A stretch of 64,000 nt of DNA, taken from positions 1-64,000 of the forward strand of contig JAOWCC010001604.1 of assembly GCA_030867875.1 (NCBI GenBank), read 5' to 3'. Shown here piece after piece: positions 37,140-50,700 of this stretch. The notes below the pieces were generated by a model that made no database searches, was not told the origin of the DNA, and saw only the letters and a list, made by a program, of their open reading frames with translations. Source of the DNA: Actinernus sp. WN-2022. Taxonomy: Eukaryota > Cnidaria > Anthozoa > Actiniaria > Actinernidae. Every line of letters starts with the position of its first letter. Positions within the stretch are counted from its first letter, which is position 1. The translations under genes and the position numbers were made by a program.

Positions 37140-40100
37140 GGATAATGTAGGATGAAAGAGGAGGATGTGTCCTATTTATTTATTTGTTAATTTTTTATAC
37201 ATTTCTTTATGTATTTCTATTTCTTTTTATTAATTTCTATTTATTTATTTATTTTGTTCATGATGGGCCAGTATGACGCAGGATGATGCAGGATGATGCA
37301 GGATGATGCAGGATGATGCAGGATGATGCAGGGTGATGCAGGATGATGCAGGATGATCAAGGATGATGCAGGAGGATGCAGGATGATGCAGGATGATGCA
37401 GGATGATGCAGGATGATGCAGAATGATGCAGGATGATGCAGGATGATGCAGGATGATGCAGGATGATGCAGGATGATGCAGCATGATGCAGGATGACGCA
37501 GAATGATGCAGGATGATGCAGGATGATGTAGGATAATGTAGGATGAAAGAGGAGGATGTGTCCTATTTATTTATTTGTTAATTTTTTATACATTTCTTTA
37601 TGTATTTCTATTTCTTTTTATTAATTTCTATTTATTTATTTATTTTGTTCATGATGGGCCAGTATGACGCAGGATGATGCAGGATGATGCAGGATGATGC
37701 AGGGTGATGCAGGATGATGCAGGATGATCAAGGATGATGCAGGAGGATGCAGGATGATGCAGGAGGATGCAGGATGATGCAGGATGATGCAGGATGATGC
37801 AGGATGATGCAGGATGAAGCAGGATGATGCAGGATGATGCAGGATGATGCAGGATGATGCAGGATGATGCAGGATGATGCAGGATGATGCACGATAATGC
37901 ACGATAATGTAGGATGAAAGAGTAGGATGCATTTTTTTTTTATACATTTCTTTATGTATATCTATTTCTTTTTATTAATTTATATTTATTTATTTATTTT
38001 GTTCATGATGGGCCAGTATGACGCAGGATGATGCAGGATGATGCAGGATGATGCAGGATGAGGCAGGATGATGCAGGATGATGCAGGATGATGCAGGATG
38101 ATGCAGGATGATGCAGGATGATGCAGGATGATGCAGGATGACGCAGGATGATGCAGGATGATGCAGGATGATGCAGGATGATGCAGGATGATGCAGGATG
38201 ATGCAGGATGATGCAGGATGATGCAGGATGATGCAGGAAGATGCAGGATGATGCAGGATGATGCAGGATGATGCAGGATGATGCAGGATGATGCAGGATG
38301 AGGCAGGATGATGCAGGATGAGGCAGGATGATGCAGGAGGATGCAGGATGATGCAGGAGGATGCAGGATGATGCAGGATGATGCAGGATGATGCAGGATG
38401 ATGCAGGATGATGCAGGATGATGCAGGATGATGCAGGATTATGCAGGATGATGCAGGATTATGCAGGATGATGCAGGATGATGCAGGATGATGGAGGATG
38501 ACGCAGACTGATGCAGGATGATGCAGGATGATGCAGGATGATGCAGGATGATGCAGGATGATGCAGGATGATGCAGGATGATGCAGGATGATGCAGGATG
38601 ATGCAGGATGAGGCAGGATGATGCAGGATGATGCAGGATGATGCAGGATGATGCAGGATGATGCACGATGATGTAGGATGAAAGAGGAGGATGAGTTGTA
38701 TTTATTTATTTGTTATTTTTTTATACATTTCTTTATGTATTTCTATTTCTTTTTATTAATTTCTATTGATTTATTTATTTTGTTCATGATGGGCCAGTAT
38801 GAAGCAGGATGATGGAGGATGACGCAGACTGATGCAGGATGATGCAGGATGATGCAGGATGATGCAGGATGATGCAGGATGATGCAGGATGATGCAGGAT
38901 GATGCCGGATGATGCAGGATGATGCAGGATGATGCAGCATGATGCAGGATGACGCAGGATGATGCAGGATGATGCAGGATGATGTAGGATAATGTAGGAT
39001 GAAAGAGGAGGATGTGTCGTATTTATTTATTTGTTATTTTTTTATACATTTCTTTATGTATTTCTATTTCTTTTTATTAATTTCTATTTATTTATTTATT
39101 TATTTTGTTCATGATGGGCCAGTATGACGCAGGATGATGCAGGATGATGCAGGATGATGCAGGATGATGCAGGATGATGCAGGGTGATGCAGGATGATGC
39201 AGGATGATCAAGGATGATGCAGGAGGATGCAGGATGATGCAGGATGATGCAGGATGATGCAGGATGATGCAGAATGATGCAGGATGATGCAGGATGATGC
39301 AGGATGATGCAGGATGATGCAGGATGATGCAGGATGATGCAGCATGATGCAGGATGACGCAGAATGATGCAGGATGATGCAGGATGATGTAGGATAATGT
39401 AGGATGAAAGAGGAGGATGTGTCCTATTTATTTATTTGTTAATTTTTTATACATTTCTTTATGTATTTCTATTTCTTTTTATTAATTTCTATTTATTTAT
39501 TTATTTTTTTCATGATGGGCCAGTATGACGCAGGATGATGCAGGATGATGCAGGATGATGCAGGGTGATGCAGGATGATGCAGGATGATCAAGGATGATG
39601 CAGGAGGATGCAGGATGATGCAGGAGGATGCAGGATGATGCAGGATGATGCAGGATGATGCAGGATGATGCAGGATGAAGCAGGATGATGCAGGATGATG
39701 CAGGATGATGCAGGATGATGCAGGATGATGCAGGATGATGCAGGATGATGCACAATAATGCACGATAATGTAGGATGGAAGAGTAGGATGCATTTTTTTT
39801 TTTATACATTTCTTTATGTATATCTATTTCTTTTTATTAATTTATATTTATTTATTTATTTTGTTCATGATGGGCCAGTATGACGCAGGATGATGCAGGA
39901 TGATGCAGGATGATGCAGGATGATGCAGGATGAGGCAGGATGATGCAGGATGAGGCAGGATGATGCAGGATGATGCAGGATGATGCAGGATGATGCAGGA
40001 TGACGCAGGATGATGCAGGATGATGCAGGATGATGCAGGATGATGCAGGATGATGCAGGATGATGCAGGATGATGCAGGATGATGCAGGATGATGCAGGA

Positions 40101-40540
40101 TGATGCAGGAAGATGCAGGATGATGCAGGATGATGCAGGATGATGCAGGATGATGCAGGATGATGCAGGATGATGCAGGATGATGCAGGATGATGCAGGA
40201 TGATGCACGATGATGTAGGATGAAAGAGGAGGATGAGTTGTATTTATTTATTTGTTATTTTTTTATACATTTCTTTATGTATTTCTATTTCTTTTTATTA
40301 ATTTCTATTGATTTATTTATTTTGTTCATGATGGGCCAGTATGAAGCAGGATGATGGAGGATGACGCAGACTGATGCAGGATGATGCAGGATGATGCAGG
40401 ATGATGCAGGATGATGCAGGATGATGCAGGATGATGCAGGATGATGCAGGATGATGCCGGATGATGCAGGATGATGCAGGATGATGCAGCATGATGCAGG
40501 ATGACGCAGGATGATGCAGGATGATGCAGGATGATGTAGG
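37140..40540 (+). repeat. Tandem 3409-bp duplication, copy 2
   Basis: Spacer order B 37170, B 37561, C 37930, A-prime 38697, B 39017, B 39421, C 39789, A-prime 40239. Similarity ends near 40538, where the block keeps a B-type gatgtagg unit but continues with ordinary decamers instead of entering a spacer. Confidence 0.9.
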
Positions 40541-43263
40541 ATGATGCAGGATGATGCAGGATGATGCAGGATGATGCAGGATGAAGCAGGATGATGCAGA
40601 ATGATGCAGGATGATGCAGGATGATGCAGGATGATGCAGGATGATGCAGGATGATGCACGATAATGCACGATAATGTAGGATGAAAGAGTAGGATGCATT
40701 TTTTTTTTAATACATTTCTTTATGTATATCTATTTCTTTTTATTAATTTATATTTATTTATTTATTTTGTTCATGATGGGCCAGTATGACGCAGGATGAT
40801 GCAGGATGATGCAGGATGATGCAGGATGAGGCAGGATGATGCAGGATGAGGCAGGATGATGCAGGATGATGCAGGATGATGCAGGATGATGCAGGATGAT
40901 GCAGGATGATGCAGGATGATGCAGGATGATGCAGGATGATGCAGGATGATGCAGGATGATGCAGGATGATGCAGGATGATGCAGGATGATGCAGGATGAT
41001 GCAGGATGATGCAGGATGATGCAGAATGATGCAGGATGATGCAGGATGATGCAGGATGACGCAGGATGATGCAGGATGACGCAGGATGATGCAGGATGAT
41101 GCAGGATGATGCAGGATGATGCAGGATGATGCAGGATGATGCAGGATGATGCAGGATGATGCAGGATGATGCAGGATGATGCAGGATGATGCAGGATGAT
41201 GCAGGATGAGGCAGGATGATGCAGGATGATGCAGGATGATGCAGGATGATGCAGGATGATGCAGGAGGATGCAGGATGATGCAGGAGGATGCAGGATGAT
41301 GCAGGAGGATGCAGGATGATGCAGGATGATGCAGGATGATGCAGGATGATGCAGGATGATGCAGGATGATGCAGGATGAAGCAGGATGATGCAGGATGAT
41401 GCAGGATGAGGCAGGATGATGCAGGATGATGCAGGATGATGCAGGATGATGCAGGATGATGCAGGATGATGCAGGATGATGCAGGATGATGCAGGATGAT
41501 GCAGGAGGATGCAGGATGATGCAGGAGGATGCAGGATGATGCAGGATGATGCAGGATGATGCAGGATGATGCAGGATGATGCAGGATGATGCAGGATGAT
41601 GCAGGATGATGCAGGATGAAGCAGGATGATGCAGGATGATGCAGGATGATGCAGGATGATGCAGGATGATGCAGGATGATGCACGATAATGCACGATAAT
41701 GTAGGATGAAAGAGGAGGATGCATTGTATTTTTATTTTTTATTTTTTTTATACATTTCTTTATGTATATCTATTTATTTTTATTAATTTATATTTATTTA
41801 TTTATTTTGTCCATGATGGGCCAGTATGAAGCAGGATGATGGAGGATGACGCAGACTGATGCAGGATGATGCAGGATGATGCAGGATGATGCAGGATGAT
41901 GCAGGATGATGCAGGATGATGCAGGATGATGCAGGATGATGCAGGATGATGCAGGATGATGCAGGATGATGCAGGATGATGCAGGATGATGCAGGATGAT
42001 GCAGGATGATGCAGGATGATGCAGGATGATGCAGGAGGATGCAGGATGATGCAGGAGGATGCAGGATGATGCAGGATGATGCAGGATGATGCAGGATGAT
42101 GCAGGATGATGCAGGATGATGCAGGATGAAGCAGGATGATGCAGGATGATGCAGGATGAGGCAGGATGATGCAGGATGATGCAGGATGATGCAGGATGAT
42201 GCAGGATGATGCAGGATGATGCAGGATGATGCAGGATGATGCAGGATGATGCAGGAGGATGCAGGATGATGCAGGAGGATGCAGGATGATGCAGGATGAT
42301 GCAGGATGATGCAGGATGATGCAGGATGATGCAGGATGATGCAGGATGATGCAGGATGATGCAGGATGAAGCAGGATGATGCAGGATGATGCAGGATGAT
42401 GCAGGATGATGCAGGATGATGCAGGATGATGCACGATAATGCACGATAATGTAGGATGAAAGAGGAGGATGCATTGTATTTTTATTTTTTATTTTTTTTA
42501 TACATTTCTTTATGTATATCTATTTATTTTTATTAATTTATATTTATTTATTTATTTTGTCCATGATGGGCCAGTATGAAGCAGGATGATGGAGGATGAC
42601 GCAGACTGATGCAGGATGATGCAGGATGATGCAGGATGATGCAGGATGATGCAGGATGATGCAGGATGATGCAGGATGATGCAGGATGATGCAGGATGAT
42701 GCAGGATGATGCAGGATGATGCAGGATGATGCAGGATGATGCAGGATGACGCAGGATGATGCAGGATGACGCAGGATGATGCAGGATGACGCAGGATGAT
42801 GCAGGATGATGCAGGATGATGCAGGATGATGCAGGATGATGCAGGATGATGCAGGATGATGCAGGATGATGCAGGATGATGCAGGATGATGCAGGATGAT
42901 GCAGGATGATGCAGGATGATGCAGGATGATGCAGGATGATGCAGGATGATGCAGGATGATGCAGGATGATGCAGGATGATGCAGGAGGATGCAGGATGAT
43001 GCAGGAGGATGCAGGATGATGCAGGAGGATGCAGGATGATGCAGGATGATGCAGGATGATGCAGGATGATGCAGGATGATGCAGGATGATGCAGGATGAA
43101 GCAGGATGATGCAGGATGATGCAGGATGAGGCAGGATGATGCAGGATGAGGCAGGATGATGCAGGATGATGCAGGATGATGCAGGATGATGCAGGATGAT
43201 GCAGGATGATGCAGGATGATGCACGATAATGCACGATAATGTAGGATGAAAGAGGAGGATGCG
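40541..43263 (+). repeat. Longest decamer blocks with nested 220-240 bp period
   Basis: Spacers C 40697, D 41723 and D 42473. The block 40785-41685 is the longest in the window, about 90 decamers. Within it, sets of gaggatgcagg units (near 41261-41301 and 41501-41521), each followed by a gaagcagg unit, recur about 240 bp apart. The next block repeats the pattern about 220 bp apart (42031-42051 and 42251-42271), and the third has one set at about 42980-43020. The two D spacers are 750 bp apart, share gcattgtat instead of gcgttgtat, and share tctatttatttttatt. Confidence 0.85.
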
Positions 43264-44297
43264 TTGTATTTTTTTTTTTTTTATACATTTCTTTATGTAT
43301 ATCTATTTCTTTTTATTAATTTATATTAATTTATTTATTTTGTTCATGATGGGCCAGTATGACGCAGGATGATGCAGGATGATGCAGGATGATGCAGGAT
43401 GAGGCAGGATGATACAGGATGAGGCAGGATGATGCAGGATGAGGCAGGATGATGCAGGATGATGCAGGATGACGCAGGATGATGCAGGATGATGCAGGAT
43501 GATGCAGGATGATGCAGGATGATGCAGGATGATGCAGGATGATGCAGGATGATGCAGGATGATGCAGGATGATGCACGATAATGCACGATAATGTAGGAT
43601 GAAAGAGGAGGGTGCGTTGTATTTTTTTTTTTTTATACATTTCTTTATGTATATCTATTTCTTTTTATTAATTTATATTAATTTATTTATTTTGTTCATG
43701 ATGGGCCAGTATGACGCAGGATGATGCAGGATGATGCAGGATGATGCAGGATGAGGCAGGATGATGCAGGATGAGGCAGGATGATGCAGGATGAGGCAGG
43801 ATGATGCAGGATGATGCAGGATGACGCAGGATGATGCAGGATGATGCAGGATGATGCAGGATGATGCAGGATGATGCAGGATGATGCAGGATGATGCAGG
43901 ATGATGCAGGATGATGCAGGATGATGCAGGAAGATGCAGGATGATGCAGGATGATGCAGGATGATGCAGGATGATGCAGGATGATGCAGGATGATGCAGG
44001 ATGATGCAGGATGATGCAGGATGATGCAGGGTGATGCAGGATGATGCAGGATGATGCAGGATGATGCAGGATGATGCAGGATGATGCAGGATGATGCAGG
44101 ATGATGCAGGATGATGCAGGATGATGCAGGATGATGCAGGATGACGCAGGATGATGCAGGATGACGCAGGATGACGCAGGATGATGCAGGATGACGCAGG
44201 ATGATGCAGCATGACGCAGGATGACGCAGGATGACGCAGGATGATGCAGGATGATGCAGGATGATGTAGGATCATGTAGGATGAAAGAGGAGGATGT
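43264..44297 (+). repeat. D/C hybrid spacers with gaggcagg and gacgcagg blocks
   Basis: Two hybrid spacers with cores near 43264 and 43617, 353 bp apart, have the gcgttgtat D-type left half and the tatattaatttattt C-type right half. The following block begins with three gaggcagg units and, in the longer copy, ends with a gatgacgcagg cluster (about 44145-44240) leading into B-prime at 44298. This block resembles 31890-32460 and 59090-59660. Confidence 0.82.
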
Positions 44298-46160
44298 GTC
44301 GTATTTATTTATTTGTTATTTTTTTATACATTTCTTTATGTATTTCTATTTCTTTTTATTAATTACTATTTATTTATTTATTTTGTTCATGATGGGCCAG
44401 TATGACGCAGGATGATGCAGGATGATGCAGGATGATGCAGGATGATGCAGGATGATGCAGGATGATGCAGGATGATGCAGGATGATGCAGGATGATGCAG
44501 GATGATGCAGGATGATGCAGGATGATGCACGATAATGCACGATAATGTAGGATGAAAGAGGAGGATGCGTTGTATTTTTATTTTTTTATTTTTTTATACA
44601 TTTCTTTATGTATATCTATTTCTTTTTATTAATTTCTTTTTATTTATTTATTTTGTCCATGATGGGCCAGTATGAAGCAGGATGATGGAGGCTGACGCAG
44701 ACTGATGCAGGATGATGTAAGATGATGCAGGATGATGCAGGATGATGCAGGATGATGCAGGATGATGCAGGATGATGCAGGATGATGCAGGATGATGCAG
44801 GATGATGCAGGATGATGCAGGATGATGCAGGATGATGCAGGATGATGCAGGATGATGCAGGATGATGCAGGATGATGCAGGATGATGCAGGATGATGCAG
44901 GATGATGCAGGATGATGCAGGATGATGCAGGATGATGCAGGATGATGCACGATTATGTAGGATGAAAGAGGAGGATGAGTTGTATTTATTTATTTGTTAA
45001 TTTTTTATACATTTCTTTATGTATTTCTATTTCTTTTTATTAATTTCTATTTATTTATTTATTTTGTTCATGATGGGCCAGTATGACGCAGGATGAAGCA
45101 GGATGATGCAGGATGATGCAGGATGATGCAGGGTGATGCAGGATGATGCAGGATGATCAAGGATGATGCAGGAGGATGCAGGATGATGCAGGAGGATGCA
45201 GGATGATGCAGGATGATGCAGGATGATGCAGGATGATGCAGGATGAAGCAGGATGATGCAGGATGATGCAGGATGATGCAGGATGATGCAGGATGATGCA
45301 GGATGATGCAGGATGATGCAGGATGATGCAGGAAGATGCAGGATGATGCAGGATGATGCAGGATGATGCAGGATGATGCAGGATGATGCAGGATGATGCA
45401 GGATGACGCAGGATGATGCAGGATGATGCAGGATGATGCAGGATGATGCAGGGTGATGCAGGATGATGCAGGATGATGTAGGATCATGTAGGATGAAAGA
45501 GGAGGATGTGTCGTATTTATTTATTTGTTATTTTTTTATACATTTCTTTATGTATTTCTATTTCTTTTTATTAATTACTATTTATTTATTTATTTTGTTC
45601 ATGATGGGCCAGTATGACGCAGGATGACGCAGGATGATGCAGGATGATGCAGGATGATGCAGGATGATGCAGGATGATGCAGGATGATGCAGGATGATGC
45701 AGGATGATGCAGGATGATGCACGATAATGCACGATAATGTAGGATGAAAGAGGAGGATGCGTTGTATTTTTATTTTTTTATTTTTTTATACATTTCTTTA
45801 TGTATATCTATTTCTTTTTATTAATTTCTATTTATTTATTTATTTTGTCCATGATGGGCCAGTATGAAGCAGGATGATGGAGGCTGACGCAGACTGATGC
45901 AGGATGATGCAAGATGATGCAGGATGATGCAGGATGATGCAGGATGATGCAGGATGATGCAGGATGATGCAGGATGATGCAGGATGATGCAGGATGATGC
46001 AGGATGATGCAGGATGATGCAGGATGATGCAGGATGATGCAGGATGATGCAGGATGATGCAGGATGATGCAGGATGATGCAGGATGATGCAGGATGATGC
46101 AGGATGATGCAGGATGATGCAGGATGATGCACGATTATGTAGGATGAAAGAGGAGGATGA
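44298..46160 (+). repeat. Tandem B-prime - D - A module, about 1.2 kb period
   Basis: Order B-prime 44298, D 44569, A 44980, then B-prime 45511, D 45762, A 46161. Both D right flanks carry gaggctgacgcagactg instead of gaggatgacgcagactg. Both A spacers follow cacgattatgtagg. These private changes show a local duplication. The block after the A spacer at 44980 contains the gatcaagg string and ends in a single gatgacgcagg before B-prime. Confidence 0.83.
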
Positions 46161-46360
46161 GTTGTATTTATTTATTTGTTAATTTTTTATACATTTCTTT
46201 ATGTATTTCTATTTCTTTTTATTAATTTCTATTGATTTATTTATTTTGTTCATGATGGGCCAGTATGACGCAGACTGATGCAGGATGATGCAGGATGATG
46301 CAGGATGATGCAGGATGAGGCAGGATGATGCAGGATGATGCAGGATGACGCAGGATGATG

Positions 46361-46526
46361 CCCGATGATGTAGGATGAAAGAGGAGGATGCGTTGTATTT
46401 ATTTATTTGTTTATTTTTTATACATTTCTTTATGTATATCTATTTATTTTTATTAATTTCTATTGATTGATTTATTTTGTTCATGATCGGCCAGTATGAA
46501 GCAGGATGATGGAGGATGACGCAGAC
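46361..46526 (+). repeat. Spacer subfamily E, copy 1
   Basis: A rare spacer that follows gatgatgcccgatgatg and begins gcgttgtatttatttattt, then gtttattttttatacat. It has tctatttatttttattaat, a duplicated attgattgattt, and the right flank catgatcggccagtatgaag rather than gatgggccag. The right flank ends gcagaccgatg instead of gcagactgatg. It combines the D left-flank wording with an A-like body. Only two copies exist, 792 bp apart. Confidence 0.85.
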
Positions 46527-47152
46527 CGATGCAGGATGATGCAGGATGATGCAGGATGATGCAGGATGATGCAGGATGATGCAGGATGATGCAGGATGAT
46601 GCAGGATGATGCAGGATTATGCAGGATGATGCAGGATTATGCAGGATGATGCAGGATGATGCAGGATGATGGAGGATGACGCAGACTGATGCAGGATGAT
46701 GCAGGATGATGCAGGATGATGCAGGATGATGCAGGATGATGCAGGATGATGCAGGATGATGCAGGATGATGCAGGATGATGCAGGATGATGCAGGATGAT
46801 GCAGGATGATGCAGGATGATGCAGGATGATGCAGGATGATGCAGGATGATGCAGGATGATGCAGGATGATGCAGGATGATGCAGGATGATGCAGGATGAT
46901 GCAGAATGATGCAGGATGATGCACGATTATGTAGGATGAAAGAGGAGGATGAGTTGTATTTATTTATTTGTTAATTTTTTATACATTTCTTTATGTATTT
47001 CTATTTCTTTTTATTAATTTCTATTGATTTATTTATTTTGTTCATGATGGGCCAGTATGACGCAGACTGATGCAGGATGATGCAGGATGATGCAGGATGA
47101 TGCAGGATGAGGCAGGATGATGCAGGATGATGCAGGATGACGCAGGATGATG

Positions 47153-47318
47153 CCCGATGATGTAGGATGAAAGAGGAGGATGCGTTGTATTTATTTATTT
47201 GTTTATTTTTTATACATTTCTTTATGTATATCTATTTATTTTTATTAATTTCTATTGATTGATTTATTTTGTTCATGATCGGCCAGTATGAAGCAGGATG
47301 ATGGAGGATGACGCAGAC
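47153..47318 (+). repeat. Spacer subfamily E, copy 2
   Basis: Same diagnostic features as the copy at 46361 (gcccgatgatg left flank, attgattgattt, gatcggccag, gcagaccgatg), shifted by 792 bp. It belongs to the second half of a tandem duplication. Confidence 0.85.
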
Positions 47319-47704
47319 CGATGCAGGATGATGCAGGATGATGCAGGATGATGCAGGATGATGCAGGATGATGCAGGATGATGCAGGATGATGCAGGATT
47401 ATGCAGGATGATGCAGGATTATGCAGGATGATGCAGGATGATGCAGGATGATGGAGGATGACGCAGACTGATGCAGGATGATGCAGGATGATGCAGGATG
47501 ATGCAGGATGATGCAGGATGATGCAGGATGATGCAGGAAGATGCAGCATGATGCAGGATGATGCAGGATGATGCAGGATGAGGCAGGATGATGCAGGATG
47601 ATGCAGGATGATGCAGGATGATGCAGGATGATGCAGGGTGATGCAGGATGATGCAGGATGATGCACGATGATGCACGATGATGTAGGATGAAAGAGGAGG
47701 ATGA

Positions 47705-50700
47705 GTTGTATTTATTTATTTGTTATTTTTTTATACATTTCTTTATGTATTTCTATTTCTTTTTATTAATTTCTATTTATTTATTTATTTTGTTCATGAT
47801 GGGCCAGTATGACGCAGACTGATGCAGGATGATGCAGGATGATGCAGGATGATGCAGGATGATGCAGGATGATGCAGGATGATGCAGGATGATGCAGGAT
47901 GATGCAGGATGATGCAGGATGATGCAGGATGATGCAGGATGATGCAGGATGATGCAGGATGATGCAGGATGATGCAGGATGATGCAGGATGATGCAGGAT
48001 GATGCAGGATGATGCAGGATGATGCAGGATGATGCAGGATGATGCAGGATGAAGCAGGATGATGCAGGATGATGCAGGATGATGCAGGATGATGCAGGAT
48101 GATGCAGGATGAAGCAGGATGATGCAGGATGGTGCAGGATGATGCAGGATGATGCAGGATGATGCAGGATGATGCACGATGATGTAGGATGAAAGAGGAG
48201 GATGAGTTGTATTTATTTATTTGTTATTCTTTTATACATTTCTTTATGTATTTCTATTTCTTTTAATTAATTTCTATTGATTTATTTATTTTGTTCATGA
48301 TGGGCCAGTATGAAGCAGACTGATGCAGGATGATGCAGGATGATGCAAGATGATGCAGGATGATGCAGGATGAAGCAGGATGATGCAGGATGATGCAGGA
48401 TGATGCAGGATGATGCAGGATGATGCAGGATGATGCAGGATGATGCACGATAATGCACGATAATGTAGGATGAAAGAGGAGGATGCGTTGTATTTTTATT
48501 TTTTTATTTTTTTATACATTTCTTTATGTATATCTATTTCTTTTGATTAATTTCTCTTTATTTATTTATTTTGTCCATGATGGGCCAGTATGAAGCAGGA
48601 TGATGGAGGATGACGCAGACTGATGCAGGATGATGCAGGATGATGCAGGATGATGCAGGATGATGCAGGATGATGCAGGATGATGCTGGATGATGCACGA
48701 TAATGCACGATAATGTAGGATGAAAGAGTAGGATGCATTTTTTTTTATACATTTCTTTATGTATATCTATTTCTTTTTATTAATTTATATTTATTTATTT
48801 ATTTTGTTCAAGATGGGCCAGTATGACGCAGGATGATGCAGGATGATGCAGGATGATGCAGGATGAGGCAGGATGATGCAGGATGAGGCAGGATGATGCA
48901 GGATGATGCAGGATGATGCAGGATGATGCAGGATGATGCAGGATGATGCAGGATGATGCAGGATGATGCAGGATGATGCAGGATGATGCAGGATGATGCA
49001 GGAAGATGCAGCATGATGCAGGATGATGCAGGATGATGCAGGATGATGCAGGATGAAGCAGGATGATGCAGGATAGATGCAGGATGATGCAGGATGAATG
49101 CAGGATGATGCAGGATGATGCAGGATGATGCAGGATGATGCACGATGATGTAGGATGAAAGAGGAGATGAGTTGTATTTATTTATTTGTTATTTCTTTTA
49201 TACATTTCTTTATGTATTTCTATTTCTTTTAATTAATTTCTATTGATTTATTTATTTTGTTCATGATGGGCCAGTATGAAGCAGACTGATGCAGGATGAT
49301 GCAGGATGATGCAAGATGATGCAGGATGATGCAGGATGAAGCAGGATGATGCAGGATGATGCAGGATGATGCAGGATGATGCAGGATGATGCAGGATGAT
49401 GCAGGATGATGCACGATAATGCACGATAATGTAGGATGAAAGAGGAGGATGCTTTGTATTTTATTTTTTTATTTTTTTATACATTTCTTTATGTATATCT
49501 ATTTCTTTTATTAATTTCTCTTTATTTATTTATTTTGTCCATGATGGGCCAGTATGAAGCAGGATGATGGAGGATGACGCAGACTGATGCAGGATGATGC
49601 AGGATGATGCAGGATGATGCAGGATGATGCAGGATGATGCAGGATGATGCAGGATGATGCCGGATGATGCAGGATGATGCAGGATGATGCAGCATGATGC
49701 AGGATGACGCAGGATGATGCAGGATGATGCAGGATGATGTAGGATAATGTAGGATGAAAGAGGAGGATGTGTCGTATTTATTTATTTGTTAATTTTTTAT
49801 ACATTTCTTTATGTATTTCTATTTCTTTTTATTAATTTCTATTTATTATTTATTTTGTTCATGATGGGCCAGTATGACGCAGGATGATGCAGGATGATGC
49901 AGGATGATGCAGGATGATGCAGGGTGATGCAGGATGATGCAGGATGATCAAGGATGATGCAGGAGGATGCAGGATGATGCAGGGAGGGATGCCAGGATGA
50001 TGCAGGATGATGCAGGATGATGCAGGATGATGCAGGATGAAGCAGGATGATGCAGGATGATGCAGGATGATGCAGGATGATGCAGGATGATGCACGATAA
50101 TGCACGATAATGTAGGATGAAAGAGTAGGATGCATTTTTTTTTAAATACATTCTTTTATGTATATCTATTTCTTTTTATTAATTTATATTTATTTATTTA
50201 TTTTGTTCATGATGGGCCCAGTATGACGCAGGATGATGCAGGATGATGCAGGATGATGCAGGATGAGTGCAGGATGATGCAGGATGAGGCAGGATGATGC
50301 AGGATGATGCAGGATGATGCAGGATGATGCAGGATGATGCAGGATGATGCAGGATGATGCAGGATGATGCAGGATGATGCAGGATGATGCAGAATGATGC
50401 AGGATGATGCAGGATGATGCAGGATGATGCAGGAAGATGCAGGATGATGCAGGATGATGCAGGATGATGCAGGATGATGCAGGATGATGCAGGATGATGC
50501 AGGATGATGCAGGATGATGCAGGATGATGCAGGGTGATGCAGGATGATGCAGGATGATGCAGGATGATGCAGGCCTGATGCAGGATGATGCAGGATGATG
50601 CAGGATGATGCAGGATGATGCAGATGATGCAGGTGATGCAGGATGATGCAGGATGATGCAGGATGATGCAGGATGATGCAGGATGATGCAGGATGATGCA

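Larger units (their letters stand above)
46150..47700 (+). repeat. Tandem 792-bp duplication with spacer E
   Basis: A 46161 - E 46392 is repeated as A 46952 - E 47185. Spacer features match at 792 bp, and the decamers after E at 782 bp, so the second copy has lost one decamer. Shared variants are gatcggccag, gcagaccgatg, two gattatgcagg units and an internal gatggaggatgacgcagac that resembles a D right flank with no D spacer in front of it. Confidence 0.88.

Noticed and set aside
40771..41724. Minus-strand open frame of 317 codons, the longest in the window, and the many similar ones
   Set aside because: It is a pure translation of the decamer. The other two minus-strand frames are open over the same stretch with the same decapeptide. 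Starts and stops come from the AT-rich spacers, and length follows block length. No codon bias, domain or frame conservation supports a gene.
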